Positions 1 through 7,654 of a DNA stretch of 20,581 nt are shown here, one piece after another; the first letter of the stretch is position 1; each line of letters starts with the position of its first letter. Position numbers and translations under genes: made by a program. The notes under the pieces are model-generated. The model saw only the letters and a list, made by a program, of their open reading frames with translations. It was not told the DNA's origin and made no database searches. Source of the stretch: CAYLXN01 sp964388235 (GTDB lineage: Bacteria; Patescibacteriota; Saccharimonadia; Saccharimonadales; Saccharimonadaceae). The stretch spans positions 1 to 20,581 of the forward strand of contig CAYLXN010000011.1 in assembly GCA_964388235.1 (NCBI GenBank). Direction: 5' to 3'.

Positions 1-812
1 TTGTCGTAAACTGTTTCAGGAATCCGGGAATTGAACATACGATATTCGCGGTTGGATGAGAAATTGAGAGTTTTAGCGTACCAGGTGCTTTTTTGAACGG
101 TTCCCTGGAGAGTACTAGCAAGGGTATTTTGATAATTAGCTAATGTTTGATAAAGAGTCTCGTAGGTTTGCTGGCGAACTGATCGTTGTTGTGATTGTAA
201 CAACGTTGTAAAATTATTAACAGTTAGGTCTTGCAGTTCGCCTTTGTCGTTGGTGACCTGTGGAAATTTCAAATCAGCGTCACTGAAGACGTGATAAATC
301 GTTGAGGCTGAGTCGCCAAAGCCACTAACTCCAGCCAACAACTGCATTTCTCGATCTGGCAAGGTATGCGGAGCTTCGTCGAGTAGATCAAGTAAAATTT
401 TGCGATAGGTTTGTAGATTAGCTTGATCTTCATCGAGCCAAGTAGTAATTTTTTCAGAGCCTAAGTTGATAATTTCTGGCTGAATAAAACTTGAGAACTT
501 CATAAAATCAACGTATAGATTTTGAGCTCGAGTTCGTTTATCTTGATAAGAAGCGTTGGTGGTATCTTCATCAAGCTTGAGGTGGGTGTAGGTATAAATT
601 TTGTCAAGCTGTCTAGATAGGTCAAAATACAAATCAAGGGCCGCTTTGAGTTGTTTGGCGGAGGACAGCTTGCCTTTGAAATCTTGAATTTGAACTAATT
701 TTGGCCTAAGCTCATCAAAATCTGTCTGCCATAATTCATCAGATACGTAGATATCTTCAACAGCCCATTTGTCAGCTGGGTTAATCTGGTCGCGTGATTT
801 TAGTTCAGTCAT
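1..812 (-). CDS. pepF: Oligoendopeptidase F, N-terminal part (truncated by window edge)
   Basis: The frame is open from an ATG at 812-810 to the left edge, giving about 270 residues; the rest lies outside. It begins MTELKSRDQI, then has DKWAVEDIY and a long helical stretch with DFKGKLSSAKQ. This matches the N-terminal helical domain of M3-family oligoendopeptidase F, a zinc metallopeptidase that cuts short peptides, usually in the cytoplasm. The HExxH zinc site would be further downstream and cannot be seen, so activity is unproven. A TATAAT box lies 9 bases upstream of the ATG and there is no Shine-Dalgarno site, so the mRNA is probably leaderless. In an organism expected to scavenge amino acids, a peptidase beside an arginine operon is sensible, but the two are transcribed apart. 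The family call rests on the N-terminal pattern only. Confidence 0.8.
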   Translation of the reverse strand, partial: MTELKSRDQINPADKWAVEDIYVSDELWQTDFDELRPKLVQIQDFKGKLSSAKQLKAALDLYFDLSRQLDKIYTYTHLKLDEDTTNASYQDKRTRAQNLYVDFMKFSSFIQPEIINLGSEKITTWLDEDQANLQTYRKILLDLLDEAPHTLPDREMQLLAGVSGFGDSASTIYHVFSDADLKFPQVTNDKGELQDLTVNNFTTLLQSQQRSVRQQTYETLYQTLANYQNTLASTLQGTVQKSTWYAKTLNFSSNREYRMFNSRIPETVYD

Positions 813-821
813 AATTTATAA

Positions 822-830
822 ATTATATCA
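822..830 (-). promoter_or_regulatory. Extended -10 promoter of pepF
   Basis: On the minus strand this reads TGATATAAT, an extended -10 (TGn then TATAAT). It ends 9 bases before the pepF ATG, so transcription should start within about 3 bases of the start codon. No convincing -35 is visible, as expected for an extended -10. Confidence 0.6.
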
Positions 831-842
831 TAGAAAACATAA

Positions 843-1667
843 TTAATTATTGCCGGCGCTAGAAAATTTCAAACCTTTTTTATCAAATTGCTGCTTTAAA
901 ATTTTCCTAAACTCACCCGCTACGTCCCACTGCATAGCTGGCAGGACTCGACCAAAAATCTTGATCACAATGCCCGAAGTTTTAAATTCTTCAATCCTCA
1001 AAAAATGAATCGGTTCAATAATAGCGTTTTTCCACGGAGATTTCAGTGCCATGTCTTTGCCGATCTGATTAATTACCTGCTCAATTTCATCAACATTTGA
1101 CTCGTAAGGCACGACGATGTCGAGGTTGACATTAGCATGACCAAGAGTGCTGTTGGTGATGGCGGTTGGGGTATTATTGCGGATAATGTGCAGTTTACCA
1201 TCTAAATCACGTAGTTTAGTAATTCGCAGACTGAGTGCTTCGACCGAACCTTTAATAGTGTGCATGTTGACTTTGAGGGCAATAATATCACCAACGCGAT
1301 ATTGATTTTCAGTGATAATAAACACCCCTGCCATGATATCTCGCAAGGTATCTTGGGCAACCAAAGCCAGCGCCGCTCCGAAAACCCCCGCTCCCGCTAA
1401 CATATTACCAACACTAATTCGCAACAATTTCAAAATTAAAGCAGCCACAATTACCCAAATTATCAGATAGGCAACCGTTGTGACTAAACTGGAGAGAGTG
1501 TCAACGTACTTTTCGTAATCAGTAGGTTTGATTTTGGGATTATGTTTTACAAATTGCTCTAAAACTTGAATCGCCAATTGTTTAACTAAAAAACTAAGCA
1601 GTAAGCCGATCAAAATATAGACGATGACGTAGAAAATTTTGCTGTTGAGGATAGTTTCAAATTCCAT
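843..1667 (-). CDS. mscS: MscS-family mechanosensitive channel
   Basis: 274-residue membrane protein. Three hydrophobic segments lie at about residues 10-30, 60-82 and 92-118. The last is the Gly/Ala-rich pore helix typical of MscS (AGAGVFGAALALVAQ), followed by the family pattern from about 104 to 127 (QDTLRDIMAGVFI, then YRVGDII), a beta domain and a C-terminal alpha/beta domain. Length is close to E. coli MscS (286). The family opens under membrane tension to release solutes on hypo-osmotic shock. The start at 1667 is supported by a promoter whose -10 ends 8 bases upstream; there is no ribosome binding site. It is divergent from arcA, separated by 115 bp, and ends 31 bp before pepF begins. 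A family-level call is safe; conductance and gating are not inferable. Confidence 0.9.
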   Translation of the reverse strand: MEFETILNSKIFYVIVYILIGLLLSFLVKQLAIQVLEQFVKHNPKIKPTDYEKYVDTLSSLVTTVAYLIIWVIVAALILKLLRISVGNMLAGAGVFGAALALVAQDTLRDIMAGVFIITENQYRVGDIIALKVNMHTIKGSVEALSLRITKLRDLDGKLHIIRNNTPTAITNSTLGHANVNLDIVVPYESNVDEIEQVINQIGKDMALKSPWKNAIIEPIHFLRIEEFKTSGIVIKIFGRVLPAMQWDVAGEFRKILKQQFDKKGLKFSSAGNN

Positions 1668-1675
1668 GTATAATC

Positions 1676-1704
1676 ATTATGCTTAATTTTGGGGAAAATT
1701 ACAA
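1676..1704 (-). promoter_or_regulatory. Promoter of the mscS-type gene
   Basis: On the minus strand TTGTAA, 17 bases, then CATAAT. The -10 ends 8 bases before the ATG, predicting a leaderless transcript. It sits back to back with the arcA promoter. Confidence 0.55.
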
Positions 1705-1733
1705 GTTTTAGTATAAACGTATTGGTTTTTTAA

Positions 1734-1762
1734 TTGAGCTTATGGTATAAATAAGATATAAC
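1734..1762 (+). promoter_or_regulatory. Promoter of the arginine deiminase operon
   Basis: TTGAGC (1734-1739), exactly 17 bases, then TATAAC (1757-1762). A start near 1769 gives a leader of about 14 bases carrying GGAG at 1774-1777. I see no convincing ARG-box operator and no regulator gene in the window, so control of the operon cannot be read from this sequence. Confidence 0.6.
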
Positions 1763-1782
1763 TAAAAAAGGTAGGAGAAAAT

Positions 1783-3018
1783 ATGAAGCAACCAGTGAAT
1801 ATTAATTCTGATATCGGCAAACTGAAGTCAGTCATCGTTTGTCGGCCAGGGGAGGAGCTGGAAGGTTTAACTCCTGAATATATGGAACGGATGTTGTTTG
1901 ATGATGTCCCCTATCTGAAAACGGCTCAGGCTGAACACAACGCTTTTGTTGAAGTCTTGAAGGACAATGGCGCCGAAGTTCTGTATCTGGATAAATTAGT
2001 TGAAGAGTCGCTAGCTACTGAGGAGTTAAAGTGGCAATTTGTACGTGATTTCGTCAAAGCCTCGAAGCAAGGCGAGCGTCGAACAACTGAGGCGATTATC
2101 GATTATCTGGGCAATATGCCAACTTTAGACATGATCCACAAAGTAGCGGCTGGCGTGCGCAAAAATGAAGTTGAAGTTTCGGAGCCAGTCGACAAAGAAC
2201 TTAGTTATTTTATGATCGACGACTACCCTTTTTATCTTGATCCAATGCCAAACTTGTATTTCACCCGCGATCCAGCCACAGCGATTGGTAGCGGTATTAG
2301 TTTGAGTAAAATGCATTGGCCAGCTCGCCGCCGTGAGGCAATTTTCATGGAATATGTACTCAATTATCATCCAAAATTCAAAGAGGCTGAAGTGCCAATT
2401 TGGCATAATCGCGATGGTCGATTTTCGATTGAGGGCGGCGATGTTTTAGTGTTAAATAAAGAATCGGTGGCAATCGGTATTAGTGAGCGAACTTCGGCTG
2501 AGGCAATTGAAGTCATCGCTTCGAATTTGCTGCTTAACTCCGACTTTCGGCGAGTAATTGCCATCAAAATTTCTAATAAGCGAGCTTTTATGCATCTTGA
2601 TACGGTGTTTACAATGGTTGATTATGATAAATTCTCGGTTCATCCTGAAGCGATTAAAGGCAAGGGTAATATGCAAATTTACGTCATGGAGCGAGCTAAT
2701 AATAAGGCTGGCTATCGAATTACGGTCAAAGATCATTTGCAAGAACTGTTGCAAGAAATTCTTGATGTCAAAAAGTTGCAGTTCATCGAGTGCGGTGATG
2801 GTGATCCGATCGCCGCTTCGCGCGAACAGTGGAACGATGGCTCGAATACTCTGGCGATTGCACCAGGTGTGGTCGTGACTTACGATCGCAACGATCGCAC
2901 TAATGACGCGCTGCGGCGAGCTGGTGTAAAGGTGATTGAAATTGTTGGTTCGGAAGTTGGTCGCGGTCGTGGTGGTCCACACTGTATGACGATGCCGATT
3001 TATCGAGAGGAGTTATAA
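1783..3018 (+). CDS. arcA: Arginine deiminase
   Basis: 411 residues, the usual ADI length. It hydrolyses L-arginine to L-citrulline and ammonia in the cytoplasm, the first step of the arginine deiminase pathway. Family motifs are in order: FTRDP at 160-164 (Asp163), EGGD at 217-220 (Glu217), HLDTVF at 271-276 (His271, Asp273) and the C-terminal GGPHCM with catalytic Cys401. All five catalytic or substrate-binding positions known for the Pseudomonas enzyme are present, so activity is expected. The start is fixed by GGAG 5 bases upstream and by the strong promoter. One base separates its stop from arcB. Long open frames on the opposite strand here are shadows. Confidence 0.97.
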   Translation: MKQPVNINSDIGKLKSVIVCRPGEELEGLTPEYMERMLFDDVPYLKTAQAEHNAFVEVLKDNGAEVLYLDKLVEESLATEELKWQFVRDFVKASKQGERRTTEAIIDYLGNMPTLDMIHKVAAGVRKNEVEVSEPVDKELSYFMIDDYPFYLDPMPNLYFTRDPATAIGSGISLSKMHWPARRREAIFMEYVLNYHPKFKEAEVPIWHNRDGRFSIEGGDVLVLNKESVAIGISERTSAEAIEVIASNLLLNSDFRRVIAIKISNKRAFMHLDTVFTMVDYDKFSVHPEAIKGKGNMQIYVMERANNKAGYRITVKDHLQELLQEILDVKKLQFIECGDGDPIAASREQWNDGSNTLAIAPGVVVTYDRNDRTNDALRRAGVKVIEIVGSEVGRGRGGPHCMTMPIYREEL

Positions 3019-3019
3019 A

Positions 3020-4015
3020 ATGGCGCAGAATTTAAAAGGCCGATCGTTTTTAGCGGTTAAAGATTTTTCGCCGAGTGAACTGAAATTGCTAATTGATACG
3101 GCGATTCAATTTAAGAAAAATAAATATGCTGGTGTTAAAAACCGGATGCATGAAGGCAAATCGATCTGTTTACTGTTTGAAAAACCATCGACGCGGACTC
3201 GCTGTGCGTTTACGGTTGGGGCAATTGATCTAGGGATTCATCCCGAGTACTTAGGTAAAGATGATATTCAATTGGGCAAAAAAGAATCGGTGGCTGATAC
3301 GGCGATGGTGCTTGGCCGGATGTTTGACGGCATCCAATTTCGGGGCTTTAAACACGAAACGGTTGAAGAATTGGCTAAATACGCTGGCGTGCCAGTCTGG
3401 AATGGCCTAACTGACAAATTTCACCCCACTCAAATGTTGGCTGATTTTATGACCATTCAGGAGAATTTAGGTTTTATTCGCGGGGCACGGCTGGCTTACG
3501 TCGGCGATGGTCGCAATAATATGGCTAACAGCATGGTTTTTATGTCGGCTTTAATGGGCGTTGATTTTCGAATTGGCGCGCCAGCCGATTTGCAGCCCGA
3601 TCCAGAATTAGTTGAAGAGGCTCGAGCACTGATTGAAAAATACAATACTGGGGCGGTGATTACCATTACCGACAATCCAGAAGAAGCGGTCAAGGGGGTC
3701 GATTTTGTCTACACCGATGTTTGGGTGTCGATGGGTGAAGAAGACAAATTCGCTGAGCGAATTAGCAAGCTACAAGCTTACCAAGTTAATACTAATTTGA
3801 TGCAAGCGACTGGTAATCCTGATGTTAAATTCCTCCACTGTCTGCCCGCCTTCCACGATATCAAAACCACTTTCGGTCAGCAAGTGAAGGCTGATCATGG
3901 CTTGGACTCGATGGAGGTCTCCGACGAGGTCTTCCAATCCCCTGCTAATGTTTCATTCGATCAGGCCGAGAATCGCCTCTATACCATCGAGGCAGTGATG
4001 GCGCTAACTTTATAG
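3020..4015 (+). CDS. arcB: Ornithine carbamoyltransferase, catabolic
   Basis: 331 residues. In this operon it should run in the catabolic direction: citrulline plus phosphate to ornithine and carbamoyl phosphate. Motifs seen: STRTR at 57-61 (carbamoyl-phosphate loop), HPTQ at 135-138, DVWVSMG at 233-239 and HCLPA at 273-277 with the catalytic Cys274. The ribosome binding site (GAGAGGAG) lies in the last codons of arcA, one base from overlap, so the two are probably translationally coupled. Catabolic rather than anabolic function is inferred from its place between arcA and the permease/arcC genes; no arginine-biosynthesis genes are nearby. Confidence 0.96.
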   Translation: MAQNLKGRSFLAVKDFSPSELKLLIDTAIQFKKNKYAGVKNRMHEGKSICLLFEKPSTRTRCAFTVGAIDLGIHPEYLGKDDIQLGKKESVADTAMVLGRMFDGIQFRGFKHETVEELAKYAGVPVWNGLTDKFHPTQMLADFMTIQENLGFIRGARLAYVGDGRNNMANSMVFMSALMGVDFRIGAPADLQPDPELVEEARALIEKYNTGAVITITDNPEEAVKGVDFVYTDVWVSMGEEDKFAERISKLQAYQVNTNLMQATGNPDVKFLHCLPAFHDIKTTFGQQVKADHGLDSMEVSDEVFQSPANVSFDQAENRLYTIEAVMALTL

Positions 4016-4089
4016 GTTTAAAAAAGGAGATTCGCCTATTGCAAGACATTAAAATTACAAATTTAAAAAAATACTAAGAAGGAAAGGTT

Positions 4090-5832
4090 ATGAAAGAAGA
4101 AAAGAAGGATGTAAATTCTTTGGTCAAGAAAATACCGTCATCGTTTACTATTTTGGCTATTTTGACACTTGCCATTGGTGTCGCGACTTGGGTGATACCA
4201 GCTGGTCGCTATGACACTGAAATGGTTTCAACTTCGGCTGGCGAAAAGGAGATTGCAATTAAAGGCACCTATAAATCGGCTGATGATCGAGTCAAAGAGG
4301 CTGGCGATAATTTGAACTCAGTTAAGGCTGAATACGGCTTAACAGATACTAAGATTGAAGATGTAGATGCTAAAATCGAGGAGGCCGCAGCTGCTGACGC
4401 TAGTGAGGAAATAAAAGCTGAGGCGGCAGCTTTGGCTGAAGATCCAGGCATAATTGCTGTCAAGGCGGCACAGGAAGAACTAGATGCTGCCAAGGAGATT
4501 AACAACCCTCAAGGTTTTTGGGAGGCGTTATTGGCTCCAATCAAAGGCACTAAAGAAGTGGTTGATATCATCGTTGTTGTGTTGTTTGTTGGTGGCTTGT
4601 TAGCGCTAGAGGCTAGAATTGGGGCAATTCAAGCTGGTTTTCAGGTTTTGATGAAGAGAATGCGTGGCAAAGAAAAATGGTTAATTCCAATGTTGATTAT
4701 CTTGTTCGCAATTTGTGGTAGTGCCTACGGTTCTCAGGAAGAGACGGTGGTTTATTATGCCTTTATGGTGCCACTAATGATGGCGGCTGGTTATAATGCG
4801 ATGACCGCTCTTTTGACAGTTATTGTTGGTACGAGCGTTGGTATCGCGGCTTCAACGGTTAACCCTTTCTCGGCGATGATTGCGGCTGAGGTCGGTGGTG
4901 GTAAGGTTGGTGATGGTATGGTACTACGTGCTATTATGTTGATAGTCGGTGCGGTCATCGGTTCTTATTTTGTAGTGCGTTATGCTGAATCAGTCAGAGC
5001 TGGCAAGTTTAAGGAAGATAGCGTTAACGATGGCAAACTTAATTTTGCTAAATCAACTACTGGTGATGATAAGCTTGACGCTAAGCGTAAAGCGACGCTG
5101 GTAATTATTTTCATGACTTTGATTGGCATTACAATTCTTGCCTTTATCCCTTGGGATACTCTAGGTATTAATTTCTTTGTTGACGCCCAGGCTTGGGTTT
5201 ATAATCTGCCAGTAATCGGTCGAGCGATTGGTAACGTCACACCGTTTGGTTGGTGGTATTTTGATGAGTTAGGCGTACTTTATTTAGTAGCAGCTTTATT
5301 GCTTGGTTTTATGTATAAAATTGGTGATCGTGAATTCGTTGACATCTTCATTGCTGGCGCTAAAGATGTCTTGGGTGTTTGCTTAATTATTGGTGTAGCT
5401 CGGGGTATTACCGTGGTGATGAATGATGGTAATATTACCCACACTATTCTTCACTGGTTTGAAGTGGCTTTAGCTAATTTGCCAGACGGAGCAATTAAAG
5501 GTTTGTTTGGTGGCGTGTTATACATCATCTATTTGCCACTAGCCTTCCTGATCCCTTCAACCTCAGGCTTAGCATCGGTTTCAATGCCAATTTTCGGTCA
5601 GCTAGCCAATTTGACTGGTGTGGGCGTGCATATTGCTGTAGCGGCCTTCGTAGCTGGTAGTGGTATTATGCAAATGGTTGCTCCTACTGTCGGCTCGCTG
5701 ATGGGTGGTGCAGTCGCCTGTGGCGTGTCTTACACCAAATATCTAAAACGAGTGGTGGGTCTATTCGTAGCGCTAAGTATAGCCTATATTATAATCATCA
5801 CGATTGCATCAGTAACTGGCTTTGCTTGGTAA
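4090..5832 (+). CDS. YfcC-type permease, likely arginine/ornithine exchanger
   Basis: 580-residue polytopic membrane protein of the YfcC / C4-dicarboxylate anaerobic carrier-like superfamily. It opens with a cytoplasmic Lys/Glu stretch and TM1 (about 17-36) ending in WVIPAGRYD, a hallmark of the family. GFWEALLAPIKG at 142-153 leads into TM2; later come GSAYGSQEE, STVNPFSA and a C-terminal half with IPSTSGLASVSMPI and VAPTVGS. Position between arcB and arcC makes it the probable arginine importer, perhaps exchanging for ornithine. It is not the classic APC-type ArcD, so substrate is inferred from context. Unusual: an Ala/Glu/Lys-rich, coiled-coil-like insertion at about 62-138 between TM1 and TM2, predicted outside the cell. 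The ribosome binding site is GAAGGAAAGG just upstream. Confidence 0.85.
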   Translation: MKEEKKDVNSLVKKIPSSFTILAILTLAIGVATWVIPAGRYDTEMVSTSAGEKEIAIKGTYKSADDRVKEAGDNLNSVKAEYGLTDTKIEDVDAKIEEAAAADASEEIKAEAAALAEDPGIIAVKAAQEELDAAKEINNPQGFWEALLAPIKGTKEVVDIIVVVLFVGGLLALEARIGAIQAGFQVLMKRMRGKEKWLIPMLIILFAICGSAYGSQEETVVYYAFMVPLMMAAGYNAMTALLTVIVGTSVGIAASTVNPFSAMIAAEVGGGKVGDGMVLRAIMLIVGAVIGSYFVVRYAESVRAGKFKEDSVNDGKLNFAKSTTGDDKLDAKRKATLVIIFMTLIGITILAFIPWDTLGINFFVDAQAWVYNLPVIGRAIGNVTPFGWWYFDELGVLYLVAALLLGFMYKIGDREFVDIFIAGAKDVLGVCLIIGVARGITVVMNDGNITHTILHWFEVALANLPDGAIKGLFGGVLYIIYLPLAFLIPSTSGLASVSMPIFGQLANLTGVGVHIAVAAFVAGSGIMQMVAPTVGSLMGGAVACGVSYTKYLKRVVGLFVALSIAYIIIITIASVTGFAW

Positions 5833-5856
5833 ATAATAATTAAAAGAAAGGGAAAA

Positions 5857-6639
5857 ATGGCAAGAGAATTTAAACATACAATCGTGCGTCGTCCAGGACG
5901 CAGCTTGGCAAATGGTATTACGTCGGCACCTGAATTGGGTCAGCCGGTTTATGAGAATGCTATTGTTCAGCACGACAACTATATGGAAGTATTGAAGCAG
6001 TGCGGAGTTGACGTTACGGTTTTGGAAGCGAGTGAAGAATTTCCTGATTCTTGCTTTATTGAGGATAATGCACTTTGTACTCCAAACGTGGTAATCATTT
6101 CCCGCCCTGGTGCTCCAACTAGGCAGCGAGAAGTTCAGCTACCAGATCTGCGAGAAGCTTTGTCGAAGTTTTACGACAATATTGAGGAAATTGTCGAGCC
6201 TGGCACGATTGAGCCAGGTGACATTATGATGGTCGGTGACCATTATATGATTGGTTTGTCAGATCGGACTAACGAAGAAGGCGCACGTCAGATGATCGCT
6301 TTGTTGGAGAAATATGGTCACACTGGTGAAATGGTTGAGATGAAAGACATGCTTCATTTCAAGACAGGTGTGTCATACATCGAAAACAACACCGTAATTG
6401 TGCTTGATACGTTTGCTGATAACCCAGCTTTTGATAATTTCGAGAAGGTAATTGTTCCGACTGAGGAAGCTTACGCAGCTAACTCGATTTGGATCAATGG
6501 CAATGTGATTACGCCAGCTGGCTATCCTCAAACCAAGGCGGCAATTGAAGCTCTTGGTCGCTACAATGTGATTGAATGCGATACTTCAGAATACCGCAAG
6601 GTTGATGGTGGCTTGTCCTGCCTATCGCTGCGATTTTAA
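5857..6639 (+). CDS. ddaH: Dimethylarginine dimethylaminohydrolase (dimethylargininase)
   Basis: 260 residues, matching the Pseudomonas-type DDAH length and layout. The family converts N-omega-methylated and dimethylated arginine to citrulline plus methyl- or dimethylamine. Motifs: DSCFIEDNAL at 64-73, EPGDIMMVGDHY at 119-130 (substrate-binding acid), LHFKTG at 166-171 with catalytic His167, YAANSIW at 206-212, and the C-terminal DGGLSCLSLRF with catalytic Cys255. It shares the guanidino-hydrolase fold with ArcA but lacks ADI's helical insert. It sits between the permease and arcC with its own AAAGGGA site, so its citrulline would feed ArcB. A switch to some other guanidino substrate cannot be excluded from sequence alone. 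Confidence 0.93.
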   Translation: MAREFKHTIVRRPGRSLANGITSAPELGQPVYENAIVQHDNYMEVLKQCGVDVTVLEASEEFPDSCFIEDNALCTPNVVIISRPGAPTRQREVQLPDLREALSKFYDNIEEIVEPGTIEPGDIMMVGDHYMIGLSDRTNEEGARQMIALLEKYGHTGEMVEMKDMLHFKTGVSYIENNTVIVLDTFADNPAFDNFEKVIVPTEEAYAANSIWINGNVITPAGYPQTKAAIEALGRYNVIECDTSEYRKVDGGLSCLSLRF

Positions 6640-6652
6640 TTAATCGACCTGA

Positions 6653-6679
6653 GGGCGCGGCCAACTGATGGTCGCGTCC
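6653..6679 (+). other. GC-rich hairpin between ddaH and arcC
   Basis: GGGCGCGGCC (6653-6662) pairs over 10 bp, with two G-U pairs, with GGTCGCGTCC (6670-6679) around a 7-base loop. No U-run follows, so it is not a standard terminator. It ends 17 bases before the arcC ribosome binding site. It may shape mRNA processing, stability or arcC translation. Confidence 0.6.
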
Positions 6680-6706
6680 AATTGGCTAATTAATAAAGGA
6701 GTAATT

Positions 6707-7651
6707 ATGGAACAAAAACGAATCGTGGTGGCGCTAGGCGGCAATGCTTTATCGAAAGACGGCGCAGCCACGGCTGAAGCTCAAAACCAAGTGGTTGGAG
6801 AAACAGCCGAACATCTAGTTGAAATTATTAAATCTGGCTATCAAATGGCGATTGTCCATGGCAACGGGCCGCAAATTGGCAATATTATTTTGCATGAAGA
6901 AGCAATCAATACTGAGAAAACGCCAACCATGCCAATTGACGTTTGCGGGGCGATGAGCCAGGGCCAAATTGGTTATTGGATTCAAAATAATCTTGGCCAA
7001 CAACTAAGTGAACAGGGAATTGATGTGCCGGTGGCTAGCTTAGTAACCCAAGTTGAAGTTGATCCGAACGACCCAGCTTTTGCTGATCCGTCCAAACCAA
7101 TTGGGCCGTTTTATACTGAAGATGAAGCCAAAGCGCTAGTTGATAGTCGCGGTTTTGTAGTCAAAGAGGATGCTGGTCGTGGTTGGCGGCGAGTGGTGCC
7201 GAGTCCGCTGCCAATTAATATTATCGAAGCTGAATTTATTAAGCGATCAATCGATCATAATATGGTGGTGGTGACGGCTGGTGGTGGTGGAATTCCGGTC
7301 AAGCGTCAAGGTGAAAAGCTAGTTGGCTTGGAAGCGGTGATTGATAAAGATTTTGCGGCCGAAGTTTTGGCTGAGCTGATTGATGCGGATGTGCTGTTGA
7401 TTTTGACGGCCATTGACGCTGCGAAAATTAATTTTGGCCAACCAAACGAGCAATCACTTGGCCAGGTGACGACGGCTGAAATGCAAGCCTATATCGATGA
7501 CAATCAGTTTGCAGCTGGTTCGATGCTACCAAAAATTGAAGCAGCGATAAAGTTTGCTCAGTCCAAGCCGGGCCGCAAAACTATCATTACTTCGCTTGAA
7601 AATCTCAAGTCAGCCTTGAATGAACAGAGTGGAACGATTATAATAAATTAA
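6707..7651 (+). CDS. arcC: Carbamate kinase
   Basis: 314 residues. It transfers phosphate from carbamoyl phosphate to ADP, giving ATP, and the carbamate decays to ammonia and CO2; this is the energy-yielding step of the operon. Amino-acid-kinase motifs: ALGGNAL at 9-15, HGNGPQIG at 51-58, GRGWRRVVPSP at 157-167, AGGGGIPV at 191-198, DKD at 213-215, LTAID at 233-237 and GSMLPK at 271-276. An in-frame ATG exists at 6668, but I place the start at 6707: a perfect AAAGGAG at 6696-6702 precedes it, family proteins begin just before the VVALGGNAL strand, and the extra 13 codons would run through a hairpin. The corA-like gene begins 3 bases after its stop. Confidence 0.96.
   Translation: MEQKRIVVALGGNALSKDGAATAEAQNQVVGETAEHLVEIIKSGYQMAIVHGNGPQIGNIILHEEAINTEKTPTMPIDVCGAMSQGQIGYWIQNNLGQQLSEQGIDVPVASLVTQVEVDPNDPAFADPSKPIGPFYTEDEAKALVDSRGFVVKEDAGRGWRRVVPSPLPINIIEAEFIKRSIDHNMVVVTAGGGGIPVKRQGEKLVGLEAVIDKDFAAEVLAELIDADVLLILTAIDAAKINFGQPNEQSLGQVTTAEMQAYIDDNQFAAGSMLPKIEAAIKFAQSKPGRKTIITSLENLKSALNEQSGTIIIN
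7616..7644 (+). promoter_or_regulatory. Promoter of the corA-like gene inside arcC
   Basis: TTGAAT (7616-7621), exactly 17 bases, then a perfect TATAAT (7639-7644), all inside the arcC 3' end. The -10 ends 10 bases before the next ATG, predicting a leader of only about 3 bases. Confidence 0.65.
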
Positions 7652-7654
7652 ACT

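Noticed and set aside
2125..2982. Several long open frames on the minus strand inside arcA
   Set aside because: They lie wholly within a strongly supported gene, have no recognisable domain, and have biased compositions typical of antisense shadows.
4039..4077. A 12-codon TTG-started frame between arcB and the permease, after AAAAAAGGAG
   Set aside because: Non-ATG start at 9-base spacing and only 12 residues; no hairpin pair or arginine codons to suggest a leader peptide. The AGGAG may be chance in A-rich sequence.
6668..6706. Upstream in-frame ATG for arcC
   Set aside because: No ribosome binding site, runs through a hairpin, and lengthens the protein beyond the family start; the ATG at 6707 has a perfect AAAGGAG.
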